From the NCBI RefSeq assembly GCF_015752205.1, contig NZ_JADOVG010000004.1, positions 186,001-250,000 of the forward strand: a stretch of DNA of 64,000 nt, written 5' to 3'. The translations under genes and the position numbers were made by a program. Below, piece after piece: positions 18,285-27,130 of this stretch; the first letter of the stretch is position 1, and every line of letters starts with the position of its first letter. This DNA comes from Polaromonas sp. CG_9.7. GTDB lineage: Bacteria > Pseudomonadota > Gammaproteobacteria > Burkholderiales > Burkholderiaceae_C. Below the pieces are notes generated by a model. The model was not told where the DNA came from, did not search any database, and worked only from the letters and a program-made list of their open reading frames with translations.

Positions 18285-18962
18285 TCAGGCGCCGCGGGTC
18301 GGCAGGGCGCTTGGGCGGCAGGTGCGGCACAGCAGGTCGCTGCGCTCGAATGGCCTGTCGTTTCCGGACATGGCCAAGGCCAGTCGGATGACCAGGGAAT
18401 GGGTGGGCGAGGCATGCAGCTGAAACGGCATGATCGCCATCCAGGCCAGCAAAACCACCGGCACGATGGGTTTGATACGCAAGGTTGATTTCTGGCACAT
18501 CGCCAGCGCTACCATGCACACGGCGCCGCCTACAGCCCAGCCGGCGAACACCTCGGACCATGAATGCGCGCCCACTTTAACGCGGCTCACGCCCACAATC
18601 AGCGCCAGCGCAAAGCCCAGTGCGGCAGGCAGCCGATGGTCGCCGCGCAATGGCGCCGACAGGAAGGTGACCAACAGCAGGGGGTAAATGGCTGCCGCAA
18701 ACATGGCATGTCCCGAGACACCTGTGAAGTTGACGGCTGCCCATCCAATACCCCAGCCCATGAACGCCACCTTGCTGGCGGTCGTGATGAAGGCAGCGGT
18801 CACGATGAGCGCCATCCAGCTCAGCGCCAGCCGGCGGGTGGGCGCTTGCGCAAACAGCACCAGCAGCGTGATGGCCGCTGCCGGAATAAGGATTTGCGCT
18901 TCGCCAAGCCGGGTCAGCAGATGCCACATATGAAAAGTTGCCGAGGGGAGGGAAAAGTTCAT
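18285..18962 (-). CDS. PAP2-family membrane phosphatase
   Basis: A 225-residue multi-pass protein of the type 2 phosphatidic acid phosphatase superfamily. Motif C2 is SGHAM (about residues 83-87) and motif C3 is SRVKVGAHSWSEVFAG, with the catalytic His pair and an Asp-to-Glu change in the last conserved position (SE for SD). About five TM helices surround these motifs. A likely substrate is a lipid pyrophosphate such as undecaprenyl-PP, or phosphatidic acid. It interrupts the rightward exporter genes on the opposite strand. TAGGGGGATACCCTA lies just upstream of its ATG. Confidence 0.8.
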   Translation of the reverse strand: MNFSLPSATFHMWHLLTRLGEAQILIPAAAITLLVLFAQAPTRRLALSWMALIVTAAFITTASKVAFMGWGIGWAAVNFTGVSGHAMFAAAIYPLLLVTFLSAPLRGDHRLPAALGFALALIVGVSRVKVGAHSWSEVFAGWAVGGAVCMVALAMCQKSTLRIKPIVPVVLLAWMAIMPFQLHASPTHSLVIRLALAMSGNDRPFERSDLLCRTCRPSALPTRGA

Positions 18963-19173
18963 GCGCCGATTCTAGGGGGATACCCTATCCTTGGCACAAG
19001 CCAAGGAAATCAGGCGCATGACGTGGCGTCGTCACAAGTCGGAGTCAGCCTGCAGCCGTTGGTATTTTCGCCAGCGCTTGCCGCTCCTTTTTCATCACCG
19101 CAGCGGGGCGTTTGAGCCGGTGCCAGACAGGCCACAGCGCCTGCCAATCCTTGCGGTTCACAATACAAGTCGC

Positions 19174-19869
<696 letters not shown>

Positions 19870-19870
19870 G

Positions 19871-19940
19871 GCGATTGAAAAAATAGCTGAACCCGACCAT
19901 CCCGCTTGCGCCAGACCACGGCAAGAGTCTGAAAATACCG
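19871..19940 (+). repeat. Dispersed TTGCTAY/ATAGCT repeat, copy 5
   Basis: GCGATTGAAAAAATAGCTGA, then GCTTGCGCCAGACC and CAAGAGTCTGAAAA. It begins directly after the ATPase stop codon; the first box is changed to GCGATT. Confidence 0.6.
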
Positions 19941-20019
19941 TGCTGCGGCTTTTTCAGCGCTCCTGAACTGCGCTGCTCTTTACCGCTGACGAAATACTGC
20001 TGCGCAACGAAAAATTTCA

Positions 20020-20075
20020 AGTAAAAAAAGCTGTTTGCGCATGATAGGCGGGCGCTGGCAGCTAGCATTTTTGAC
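20020..20075 (+). repeat. Dispersed repeat, copy 6 (partial)
   Basis: AAAAAAAGCTGTTTGCGCAT, then GGCGGGCGCTGGCAGCTAGC and a T run. This matches the second half of the consensus; the TTGCTA box is missing. The rest of the 420-base gap (19870-20289) has no convincing gene. Confidence 0.55.
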
Positions 20076-20289
20076 AATCCAGCATGCCAATGAATGCGCT
20101 TGTCCATGGTGTGCCAGTGCAGCCAGCTCGGCATTTGCATGCCCCTCAAAAGCGGCTGCGTACGCCGTTTTCGCAGGGTTGGCAAATCCTCAGCCTACAG
20201 GGCAAGGGTATGACGACCCACACGCCTGGCGGCGCAACGATAGTTAAATGGTGACTGGCGCTGTTGCCAACACGATTCAAAGGACCGCC

Positions 20290-20727
20290 ATGAACGACTA
20301 CAACAAGACTTCCTCGCAAATTGCTGACGAGGCCAGTAAAACCGGCCAGAAAGCCGCCGACGCAGCGGGACAGCTGGCCGGCGAAGCAAAAGCCAATGCC
20401 ACCAGCACGGTGCAGGCTTTGCGCCCTGCCGTCGAGGACGCAAAAACCACGGGCCGCGATGCCTTGAACACCGCCAAGGGTTTGGCGGGAGATGCCAAGG
20501 CGATCGCTGGCGACGCCTGGAACACCGCCCGAAGCTATGCCAAGTCGGCAAGCGGCGTGGCAGGTGAAAAGCTTGGCGACTTCAAGTCCAAGGCCTCCGA
20601 TTTTCAGGAAACCACTGCCCGCCGCATTGCCGATGAGCCTTTGAAGGCGGTAGCCATTGGTGTTGCCGCCGGCGCGCTGCTGGCTGCGCTGCTGATGCGC
20701 CGCGGAAAAAACCGCAGGGATTACTGA
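20290..20727 (+). CDS. DUF883/ElaB-YqjD-like membrane-anchored helical protein
   Basis: A 145-residue protein: residues 5-110 are Ala/Lys/Glu-rich helix with LEA-like repeats (AxxxAK), followed by a C-terminal TM segment (DEPLKAVAIGVAAGALLAALLMRR). ElaB/YqjD relatives sit in the inner membrane and associate with ribosomes in stationary phase. The start at 20290 has an AGGA ribosome site, whereas the upstream ATG at 20248 does not. The next gene starts 2 bases after its stop, so the two are a translation unit. Confidence 0.75.
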   Translation: MNDYNKTSSQIADEASKTGQKAADAAGQLAGEAKANATSTVQALRPAVEDAKTTGRDALNTAKGLAGDAKAIAGDAWNTARSYAKSASGVAGEKLGDFKSKASDFQETTARRIADEPLKAVAIGVAAGALLAALLMRRGKNRRDY

Positions 20728-20729
20728 GC

Positions 20730-21035
20730 GTGGAACCGATGAAGCCCATGAAGCCAATGGAACCCATGAAGCCGATGGACGGACCTGATTCCAGCTGGTG
20801 GCCGAAGGGGCTTTCCAATCCTTCCAGCAGTGGGCGCCAGAACGGCGTGCGCTACGCCTTCTTTCCCGGCCAGCATCGGCTGGTGTTGGAGCAGGGCGGG
20901 AAAGTCAAGCAATACGACACTGGCGAGCACCGCATTTCCGGGGTGAGCCAGTCGCAAGCCGGCCAGGGCGCCAGCCTGCGCTTCACCAGCCAGTCTGGCG
21001 ATGTGGACTTGGAATCGCTCAAGGAAGTGCATTGA
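20730..21035 (+). CDS. Small protein with MEPMKP N-terminal repeats
   Basis: A 101-residue protein. The N-terminal 16 residues are a Met-Lys/Glu-Pro repeat (MEPMKPMKPMEPMKPM). It continues with SSWWPKGLSNPSSSGRQNGVRYAFFPGQHRLVLEQGGKV and ends with a hydrophilic beta-like region. The GTG at 20730 is only 2 bases after the DUF883 stop; an ATG at 20739 is an alternative start. There is no signal peptide. Its coupling to the DUF883 gene suggests a joint stress role, but no function is known. Confidence 0.65.
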   Translation: MEPMKPMKPMEPMKPMDGPDSSWWPKGLSNPSSSGRQNGVRYAFFPGQHRLVLEQGGKVKQYDTGEHRISGVSQSQAGQGASLRFTSQSGDVDLESLKEVH

Positions 21036-21306
21036 CACGTCGCCGCTTCGAAAGCGTCGCACGGATTTTGTTTTTTTGACGCTTGCCGGGTGGCATGCGA
21101 TGGCGCAATCACTGCGTCGGCTGATCCTGCCGCAATTCGGGCACTTGCTGCATTGATGGGTTGAACACTTTCCGGCCTGCGGCGGAACTTACGCCCCTGC
21201 CTGCGAAGAAACCCAGCGTTCTGAACCCAAGGGTACGTCTGGCGACAGCAAGGCCTGCCCGACGCTGCTACGCTGGCCGTTCATCATCCGCACGGAGACC
21301 CCAGGC

Positions 21307-23382
21307 ATGAACGAGACCCCCACAGCGCCCCCTCAAATTCCGCAAATCCGCCTTTACCAGGACTGGCTGCGCGACCGGCATGGCCTGGTGTTTGAAAGCT
21401 ACGACGCGCTCTGGCGCTGGTCGACCACCGAGCTGGACGCATTCTGGCAAAGCATCTGGGACTACTTTGATTTGCAGTCGCCCACACCGCACAGCGCGGC
21501 ATTGGACAAAAACGCGATGCCTGGCGCCTGCTGGTTTCCCGGCGCGCAGGTCAACTATGCGCGGCAGGTGCTGCGCCATGTCGATGCGGCCCATGCTGCC
21601 GGTTTGCCGGCCGTCATCAGCAGCAACGAAAAAAGCCAGCGGCGCGAACTGAGCTGGCCCGAGCTGCGCCGCCAGGTGGCGTCGCTGGCGCTGCACCTGC
21701 AGGCGCAGGGCGTGCAGCCTGGCGACCGGGTGGCGGCGTATCTGCCGAACATTCCTGAAACCCTGGTGGCGTTCCTGGCGACGGTCAGCATCGGCGGCGT
21801 GTGGAGCGTGTGCGCGCCTGACATGGGCACGCACGCAGTGCTCGACCGCTTCCGGCAAATCGCGCCCACGGTGCTGATTGCCTGCGACGGCGTGACGCAC
21901 GGCGGGCGTGACCATGACCGCCTGGGCGTGCTGGCCGAGCTGCGCCAGGCGCTGCCCAGCGTGCGCCACACATTGCTGCTGGGCAACCTGGATGCTATGG
22001 TTTCAGTAGCTGGTTGTGCAGGCTGGACAAGCGCTACAGCCCGAAATGACGATGAAACCGATGCGTTCGAGCCGCTCTGGCTGGGGTTTGACCATCCGCT
22101 GTGGATCGTGTATTCCAGCGGCACCACCGGCCTGCCGAAACCCATTGTTCACGGCCATGGCGGCATGGTGCTGGTGCAGATGCAGCTTGGCACACTGCAC
22201 AACGACGTCGGCTGCAGTTACCAGTCCAATTCCTTTGGCGAGCGCTACCACTGGTACAGCTCGACCGGCTGGGTGATGTGGAACGCACAACTGGCCGGGT
22301 TGCTGGGCGGCACGACCTGCGTGATCTTCGACGGCAACCCCGGAGGCGCCAAGGACCGGCCCTACTGGACCACGCTCTGGCGCTTCGCGGCCGACACCGG
22401 CGTGACCTTTTTTGGCGCGGGCGCGGCGTTTTACGCCAGTTGCATGAAAGCCGGCATCACCCCCCCAGCCTGCGGCGACCTGCGCCGCATCCGGGCGCTG
22501 GGCTCGACCGGCTCGCCCTTGAGCGCCGAGGTTCAGCAATGGGGTTCGTCCTTCATGGCCGTTGCCGGCGTGGACGACATCTGGTGGTGCAACATCTCGG
22601 GCGGCACCGACTTTGCCGGCGCTTTCATCGGCGGCAACCGCGAACTGCCCCAGACACCCGGAAAAATGCAGTGCCGCATGCTCGGCGCGTGCGTCGAGGC
22701 CTGGAACGACAACGGCCAGCCGGTCATCGGCGAGGTCGGTGAACTGGTCTGCACCCAGCCAATTCCGTCCATGCCGCTGTACCTCTGGGGCGACGACAGC
22801 GGCGCGCGCCTGCTGGCCAGCTACTTCGACATGTACCCGCCGGGCCACGGCCGCCAGCCCGGCGGCGGCGATGCGGGGCCGGAAATGGGCGCGGTCTGGC
22901 GCCATGGCGACTGGCTGAAGATCGACCCTGGTGTCGAGGGCGGCTGCGTGATCTACGGCCGCTCGGACGCGACCATCAACCGCCACGGCCTGCGCATGGG
23001 CACCAGCGAGCTGTACAGCGCCATCGAGGCGCTGCCCGAAGTGCTCGACTCGCTGGTGGTGGACCTGGAATACCTGGGCCGCCCCAGCTACATGCCGCTG
23101 TTCGTGGTGCTGGGGGGCGGCGCGGTGCTCGACGACGCCATGCGGGCCCGGCTGAACCACGCCGTCAGGACCGCGCTGAGCCCGCGCTTCGTGCCCGACG
23201 ACATCTTTCAGGTGGCTGAAGTCCCGCGCACCTTGTCGGGCAAGAAGCAGGAGTTGCCCATCAAAAAGCTGCTGCTCGGCCAGCCGCTGGAAAAAGTGCT
23301 GAACCGCGACGCGATGGCCAACCCGCACTGCCTGGACTGGTATGTCGGTTTTGCGCAGCAGCGGCTCGCGCAGCCTGGCTGA
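21307..23382 (+). CDS. Acetoacetyl-CoA synthetase (acetoacetate-CoA ligase)
   Basis: An adenylate-forming enzyme of 691 residues that activates acetoacetate to acetoacetyl-CoA, used in ketone-body or polyhydroxybutyrate metabolism. The AMP-binding P-loop YSSGTTGLPKPIVHG is at about 271-285. The acetyl-CoA-synthetase-like N-terminal cap (WDYFDL) and the C-terminal catalytic Lys region (RTLSGKKQELPIKKL) are present. Residues about 229-249 (NLDAMVSVAGCAGWTSATAR) are encoded by a copy of the genome's dispersed repeat, making the protein longer than typical relatives. Despite this the frame stays open. ATG at 21307 follows a GGAGA-type ribosome site. Confidence 0.92.
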   Translation: MNETPTAPPQIPQIRLYQDWLRDRHGLVFESYDALWRWSTTELDAFWQSIWDYFDLQSPTPHSAALDKNAMPGACWFPGAQVNYARQVLRHVDAAHAAGLPAVISSNEKSQRRELSWPELRRQVASLALHLQAQGVQPGDRVAAYLPNIPETLVAFLATVSIGGVWSVCAPDMGTHAVLDRFRQIAPTVLIACDGVTHGGRDHDRLGVLAELRQALPSVRHTLLLGNLDAMVSVAGCAGWTSATARNDDETDAFEPLWLGFDHPLWIVYSSGTTGLPKPIVHGHGGMVLVQMQLGTLHNDVGCSYQSNSFGERYHWYSSTGWVMWNAQLAGLLGGTTCVIFDGNPGGAKDRPYWTTLWRFAADTGVTFFGAGAAFYASCMKAGITPPACGDLRRIRALGSTGSPLSAEVQQWGSSFMAVAGVDDIWWCNISGGTDFAGAFIGGNRELPQTPGKMQCRMLGACVEAWNDNGQPVIGEVGELVCTQPIPSMPLYLWGDDSGARLLASYFDMYPPGHGRQPGGGDAGPEMGAVWRHGDWLKIDPGVEGGCVIYGRSDATINRHGLRMGTSELYSAIEALPEVLDSLVVDLEYLGRPSYMPLFVVLGGGAVLDDAMRARLNHAVRTALSPRFVPDDIFQVAEVPRTLSGKKQELPIKKLLLGQPLEKVLNRDAMANPHCLDWYVGFAQQRLAQPG
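21993..22052 (+). repeat. Dispersed TTGCTAY/ATAGCT repeat inside acetoacetyl-CoA synthetase gene
   Basis: TGCTATGGTTTCAGTAGCTG, then TTGTGCA and GGACAAGCGCTACAGCCCG. The order of boxes is the same as in the intergenic copies. It is read through in frame without a stop. Confidence 0.7.
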
Positions 23383-23394
23383 AGCGCTGTCGCC

Positions 23395-24903
23395 TCAACG
23401 CGGCGCTGGCTGCCCGGCGACAACGCCGCGCAGGAATTCGGCCAGCCCGGGGTCGATCTCCAGCCGGGCCGCCAGCACGCTGGCCTGATGCAAATCGCGG
23501 GCGCTGCCTATGTCGGTCTGAAGCTGGATGGCCTGCGGCAGCCAGCGTTTGATTTGCCGTCTGGACAGCAGCGGCTGCAGCGCCTCAATGGCGTAGCGCA
23601 GCCGTTTGGCCAGAAGGCGGGCGCGGTGCAGGCTTTCCGGGTGGTCGCTGTCGGCCAGCGCACGCTCCAGTTTGCGGTGCAGCCGCCGGATGCGCTGGCG
23701 GGCCCATCGGCGCAGGGGCCGCTTGGACGTGTCAGTGTCATGATCGGCCGGCCCTTGTTGCTTTGGCAGGTTTTCCAGCCATTGCGTGATGGCCAGCAGC
23801 GCAGCACCCACCGCCGGCACCTCAAGCGCCTGCGCAATCGATTGGCGTTGCAGCCCGGCGGCATTCGACAGGATTTGCAACATCGCCTGCCATTTTTCTG
23901 CCCGCTGCACATTGCCTGCGCAGTAGGCGTCTGCCAGCGCCGGCAGGGTGTCGATTCGGGCCACGTCGATGTCGCGCAGTTCGCCAATGAAGGCCAGCAG
24001 CGGCGCCAGCAACTGCCAGTCGGGCAATTGCCCGGTCGCCAGCCCGGGTTTGAAAAGCCGAACGGCGCTTTTGAAGCGCCGCCAGCCGACGCGCGCCTGG
24101 TGCAGCACTTCCGGATCGTCGGTCTGTCCCAGCAGGTTGAGGTTGCTGGTGAACTGGCAAAACATTTCACGCAGCACGCTTTGCGCCGCCAGTGGCAGTG
24201 TCATGCCCTCGGCCAGCACCGGCGACCGGGCGCGCAGCGGCTGCATCAGGCGGTCCTGCAGCAGCGCGTAGCCGCGCTCGCCCTTGCTGACGTTCAGCGG
24301 CAGCACCGCCACGCTGCGGGCAATCTGCTGCGCGACCTCGAACAGCGCCGACGGCTCTCCGGCCACGAGTTCGAGTTCCAGCTCGCACAGCGGCGCGCAC
24401 TGGTCGCCCGCAACAATCTGGCCGATGTCCAGCGCCACCTCCACCACGCTGCCGCCGCGCCGGCGCACCGACCAGGAGGTGCGTTCGAATGCGGTGACCA
24501 GGCAGGGGGAAAGCGCATCAAACCGGCTGCCGTCCGGGTCGAACTCGGGCCAGGGCGTGGCCTCCAGGGCTTCCCGCGACAGCTCGGCGCCGGCCAGCGG
24601 CACTTCCCATTCGCCGCGATGGCTCAGGGCCGAGTCGCTGCGGCCGCCCATTTTCAGCGTTTGCCGCCACTGCGGATCGGTGCTGCTGCCCACGCGGCGC
24701 AGGCGCAGCGCCACCCGCTCCTCGTACAGGTCGTGCCCGGGTGTGTCGTAGTAGACGTTGTGCAGCGGCTTCCGCGTGGGTTTGCGGCGCGCCAGCAGCG
24801 GCGTGCGCGCCAGCCGCCCGGCCAGGCCCTGCGGGTCGGCGGTGGGCAAGGCCAGCTTGAGTTCGATTTCTTCCGGAAGCGGAACAGGGGCAGAGGGTGT
24901 CAT
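23395..24903 (-). CDS. CYTH-CHAD domain protein (inorganic triphosphatase-like)
   Basis: A 502-residue, two-domain cytoplasmic protein. The N-terminal CYTH domain (about 10-205) carries the ExExK motif EIELKL (Glu12/Glu14/Lys16) and YDTPGHDL; such domains hydrolyse inorganic triphosphate. The C-terminal CHAD domain (about 225-490) is helical with conserved His/Arg pairs (LHQARVGWRRFKSAVRLF, LHRARLLAKRLRYAIE) that bind polyphosphate. The arrangement matches E. coli YgiF. It converges with the acetoacetyl-CoA synthetase gene, 12 bases apart. Confident family call; in vivo substrate is inferred. Confidence 0.9.
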   Translation of the reverse strand: MTPSAPVPLPEEIELKLALPTADPQGLAGRLARTPLLARRKPTRKPLHNVYYDTPGHDLYEERVALRLRRVGSSTDPQWRQTLKMGGRSDSALSHRGEWEVPLAGAELSREALEATPWPEFDPDGSRFDALSPCLVTAFERTSWSVRRRGGSVVEVALDIGQIVAGDQCAPLCELELELVAGEPSALFEVAQQIARSVAVLPLNVSKGERGYALLQDRLMQPLRARSPVLAEGMTLPLAAQSVLREMFCQFTSNLNLLGQTDDPEVLHQARVGWRRFKSAVRLFKPGLATGQLPDWQLLAPLLAFIGELRDIDVARIDTLPALADAYCAGNVQRAEKWQAMLQILSNAAGLQRQSIAQALEVPAVGAALLAITQWLENLPKQQGPADHDTDTSKRPLRRWARQRIRRLHRKLERALADSDHPESLHRARLLAKRLRYAIEALQPLLSRRQIKRWLPQAIQLQTDIGSARDLHQASVLAARLEIDPGLAEFLRGVVAGQPAPR

Positions 24904-25090
24904 GGGGTTCCGGCTGCCCGTGCGGCGCAGGCAGGTCTTGCTGATTCTGCCGAAATCGCACGGGACGGGTTGAATGAGTGTGGCTGGGTTTGCATGGCTA
25001 AGGCGAGCCCAACACTAGCAAAAAATCCGCTGCCCAGACGTAAGAAATTGGCACCGTTCCAGAAGGCCATCTTTTCATGGAAAAAAGCGC

Positions 25091-25121
25091 TTGACCTTCC
25101 CCCGGTGGGAAGCTTCACGAT
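25091..25121 (+). promoter_or_regulatory. MerR/CueR-type metal-responsive promoter
   Basis: TTGACC (-35, 25091-25096), a 19-base spacer and CACGAT (-10, 25116-25121) overlap a dyad CTTCCC-N5-GGGAAG (25096-25112). The overlong 19-base spacer with an ACCTTCC...GGGAAGCT operator between the boxes is the hallmark of CueR/MerR-family activated promoters. It drives the DUF305 gene that starts at 25177. The regulator gene is not in this window. Confidence 0.75.
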
Positions 25122-25176
25122 AGCGCCAGCATGCACTGGTATGCAGCCAGTTTGATCCCTATTCAAGGAGCTTTTC

Positions 25177-25581
25177 ATGAAGAATTTCTGCTTTCACCGA
25201 ACCCTGGCCTGTGCGCTCAGCGCCATGGCCTTGTCCACTGCAGCCTTCACTGCCCAGGCGCAGCCTGCTGCGCCCATGCCGGCAGCGCATACGGGCATGA
25301 ACCACGCCACCGATGCCCAGGCTTCTGACGCAACCCGCGCCTTCCAGCAAGGCGGGGAAAAGATGATGAAGGACATGAGCCGCCCTTACAGTGGCGATGC
25401 CGACAAGGATTTCGTGGCGCACATGCTTCCGCACCACGAAGGCGCGGTGCACATGGCCGAGGTGCAACTGAAGTACGGCAAGGACCCCGAGCTGCGCAAG
25501 ATGGCCCGCGACATCATCAAGTCGCAAAAGCAGGAAGTTGCCTTCATGAAAAAGTGGCAGGCCAGGCACGGCGTGAAATAA
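25177..25581 (+). CDS. Periplasmic DUF305 protein, probable copper-binding
   Basis: The 134-residue precursor has a Sec signal peptide (cleavage predicted after AQA, about residue 28). The mature protein is Met/His-rich, with the DUF305 core DFVAHMLPHHEGAVHMAEV (79-97; HMLPHH at 82-87) and a helical C-terminus. A DUF305 protein of Synechocystis (CopM) is a periplasmic copper-binding protein. The promoter here has a CueR-type operator, so copper inducibility is a well-supported inference. Excellent AAGGAG ribosome site. It converges with the His-rich transporter gene. Confidence 0.88.
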   Translation: MKNFCFHRTLACALSAMALSTAAFTAQAQPAAPMPAAHTGMNHATDAQASDATRAFQQGGEKMMKDMSRPYSGDADKDFVAHMLPHHEGAVHMAEVQLKYGKDPELRKMARDIIKSQKQEVAFMKKWQARHGVK

Positions 25582-25618
25582 GCCTGGCCGACAGCGGCTT
25601 GCGTGCCGCCGCATCATG

Positions 25619-26710
25619 TCAATGCGGATGCCGGTGGTGAATGTCCGGGTAATGCGCGTGCGTGTGCGCCAGCGGCGCATGCTGGTGTGGATGCGCATGC
25701 GGTGAGGTGCCGTCCCAGGCAAAGTCATGTGCATGCTGGTGGTGCGCGTCGTGCCGGTGCGGGTGGCTGTGCTGAAGCACTTCGTGCGTGTGTTGGTGCG
25801 CATGCCGTTCGCTCAGGTGCAGCCAGACGCCCAGCCCCATCAGCGCGGCCGCCGCCCAGAACAGCCCGCCCGGCATGTCGGGCCAGAGGGCCAGCGAAAT
25901 CATCACACCGAAAAGGGGCGCCACCGAAAAATACGCGCCGGTTCGCGCCGTTCCCAGCGTCCTGAGCGCCACGACAAACAGGCTCAGACTCAGCCCGTAG
26001 CCCAGGAAGCCCACCAGTCCTGCAAAGCCCAGTTGCGCCATGCCTGGCAGGGCCGCACCGGCATACAGCGCGATGGCCGTATTGGTCACGCCGGCAAGCA
26101 AGCCTTTGAGGCAGGCCACCAGCAGGGCGTCGTTGCTGGACACCCTGCGCGTCAGGTTGTTGTCCAGTGCCCAGCCCAGGCAGGCACCGGCGATCAGCAA
26201 GGCGCCAGGCGAAAAGCTGGCGCCGCCCGGTTGCCACGACAGCAGCACGCCGCCGAATGCGATGGCTGCCATGCCCAAGACAACGCGGCGGTCGGCGTTT
26301 TCTCGAAAGGCCAGCCAGGCCACAACCGCCGTCAGCACGCCTTCCAGGTTCAGCAGCAGCGACGCCGACGCGGCGCTGGTTTGCGCCAGGCCAAGCATGA
26401 AAAGCGCAGGCGCCAGCATGCCGCCGGCCACGATGGCGCCCAGCAGCCAGGGTTGCTCGGCGCGTGAAATATGCAGATGGGTGACGGGCTGGCCGCCATG
26501 GCGCTCGCGCAGGCGCCTCAAAATGAGCAGCGCGCCCAGGCCAAAGCCGCTGCCCAGGTAGAGCAGACCGGCCAGCAACAGCGGTGGCATGTTGCCAGCC
26601 AGCAGTTTGGCCAGCGGCGTGCTCGCGCCGAACAGCAATGCGGCAAAAAGGGCAGGAAGGGCAGCGCGAAGCGGCATGGCGAAGGTCCGGGAAAAAGAAT
26701 CAGGTTTCAT
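25619..26710 (-). CDS. DMT/EamA-family transporter with histidine-rich C-terminal tail
   Basis: A 363-residue inner-membrane protein with about ten TM helices in two EamA repeats, followed by a tail of about 62 residues containing some 23 histidines (HAHQHTH, HSHPHRHDAHHQHAH, HTHAHYPDIHHRHPH). EamA proteins usually export metabolites. The His tail suggests metal sensing or metal transport (Zn, Ni, Co or Cu). The start at 26710 overlaps the stop of a short upstream frame (ATGA); an ATG at 26677 is an alternative. A 14-bp perfect hairpin lies 14 bases upstream. Neighbour of the copper-type DUF305 gene, convergent. Confidence 0.85.
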   Translation of the reverse strand: MKPDSFSRTFAMPLRAALPALFAALLFGASTPLAKLLAGNMPPLLLAGLLYLGSGFGLGALLILRRLRERHGGQPVTHLHISRAEQPWLLGAIVAGGMLAPALFMLGLAQTSAASASLLLNLEGVLTAVVAWLAFRENADRRVVLGMAAIAFGGVLLSWQPGGASFSPGALLIAGACLGWALDNNLTRRVSSNDALLVACLKGLLAGVTNTAIALYAGAALPGMAQLGFAGLVGFLGYGLSLSLFVVALRTLGTARTGAYFSVAPLFGVMISLALWPDMPGGLFWAAAALMGLGVWLHLSERHAHQHTHEVLQHSHPHRHDAHHQHAHDFAWDGTSPHAHPHQHAPLAHTHAHYPDIHHRHPH

Positions 26711-26823
26711 TGGAACGCATCGCGTGCGCCATGGCCAGTGTTCTGGCCATGGCGCACCAACCATGGCGCCTGCTTTTCAGCCTGGCACGCCAGGTCCGTG
26801 GCGCGCATGTGCAGCGAAGTCAT
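26707..26823 (-). CDS. Possible 38-residue upstream ORF coupled to the His-rich transporter
   Basis: ATG at 26823 to TGA at 26707, the stop overlapping the transporter ATG as ATGA. The product starts MTSLHMRATDLACQAEKQAP and resembles no known protein. The last third encodes the hairpin at 26724-26757. It could be a leader whose translation opens the hairpin and couples to the transporter. The frame is open further upstream to 26922. Without comparative data it may also be chance. Confidence 0.35.
   Translation of the reverse strand: MTSLHMRATDLACQAEKQAPWLVRHGQNTGHGARDAFQ
26724..26757 (-). promoter_or_regulatory. Perfect 14-bp hairpin just upstream of the His-rich transporter start
   Basis: Arms GTGCGCCATGGCCA (26724-26737) and its exact complement (26744-26757) with a six-base loop. 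It lies 14-47 bases upstream of the transporter ATG in the mRNA leader and could sequester the translation start. As DNA it is also a possible operator; GGCGCCATGG recurs at 26760-26770. The remainder of the gap (26824-27130) shows no gene. Confidence 0.55.
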
Positions 26824-27130
26824 GAATCCAGGATAACCAGCTTTTTTCTGCAACCGTGTTGCACGGCGGACGGTATCAGGGAACAGGGTGTTGAAGCGGC
26901 AGTGCGGCCACCGATCCGACACCCGAACTTGCTTTTTTTAACCTTGAATTTCTGTGCAATGGGAAAATTTGGCTGCTTCGCGGTTTTAATCGCTGGTTTT
27001 CCAAGAATGCAATAAGTGGCCAAAGATGCTTTTTTGAAGCGTCTGCGACAGCATGCGCTCGACCATACCGTCCTGTTCGATTAGCATGCATCGCAGGTAA
27101 CATTATTAATTTAGTTGAAAAAATCAAATT

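Noticed and set aside
20730..20790. ATGAAGCCC/ATGGAACCC tandem units considered as CRISPR or VNTR array
   Set aside because: They are in-frame codon repeats of a protein-coding gene with 9-base units and no spacers.
23488..25155. 555-codon open frame antisense to the CYTH-CHAD gene
   Set aside because: Long antisense frames are expected in GC-rich DNA; the product is Gln/Arg-rich with no domain, and the sense gene is clear.
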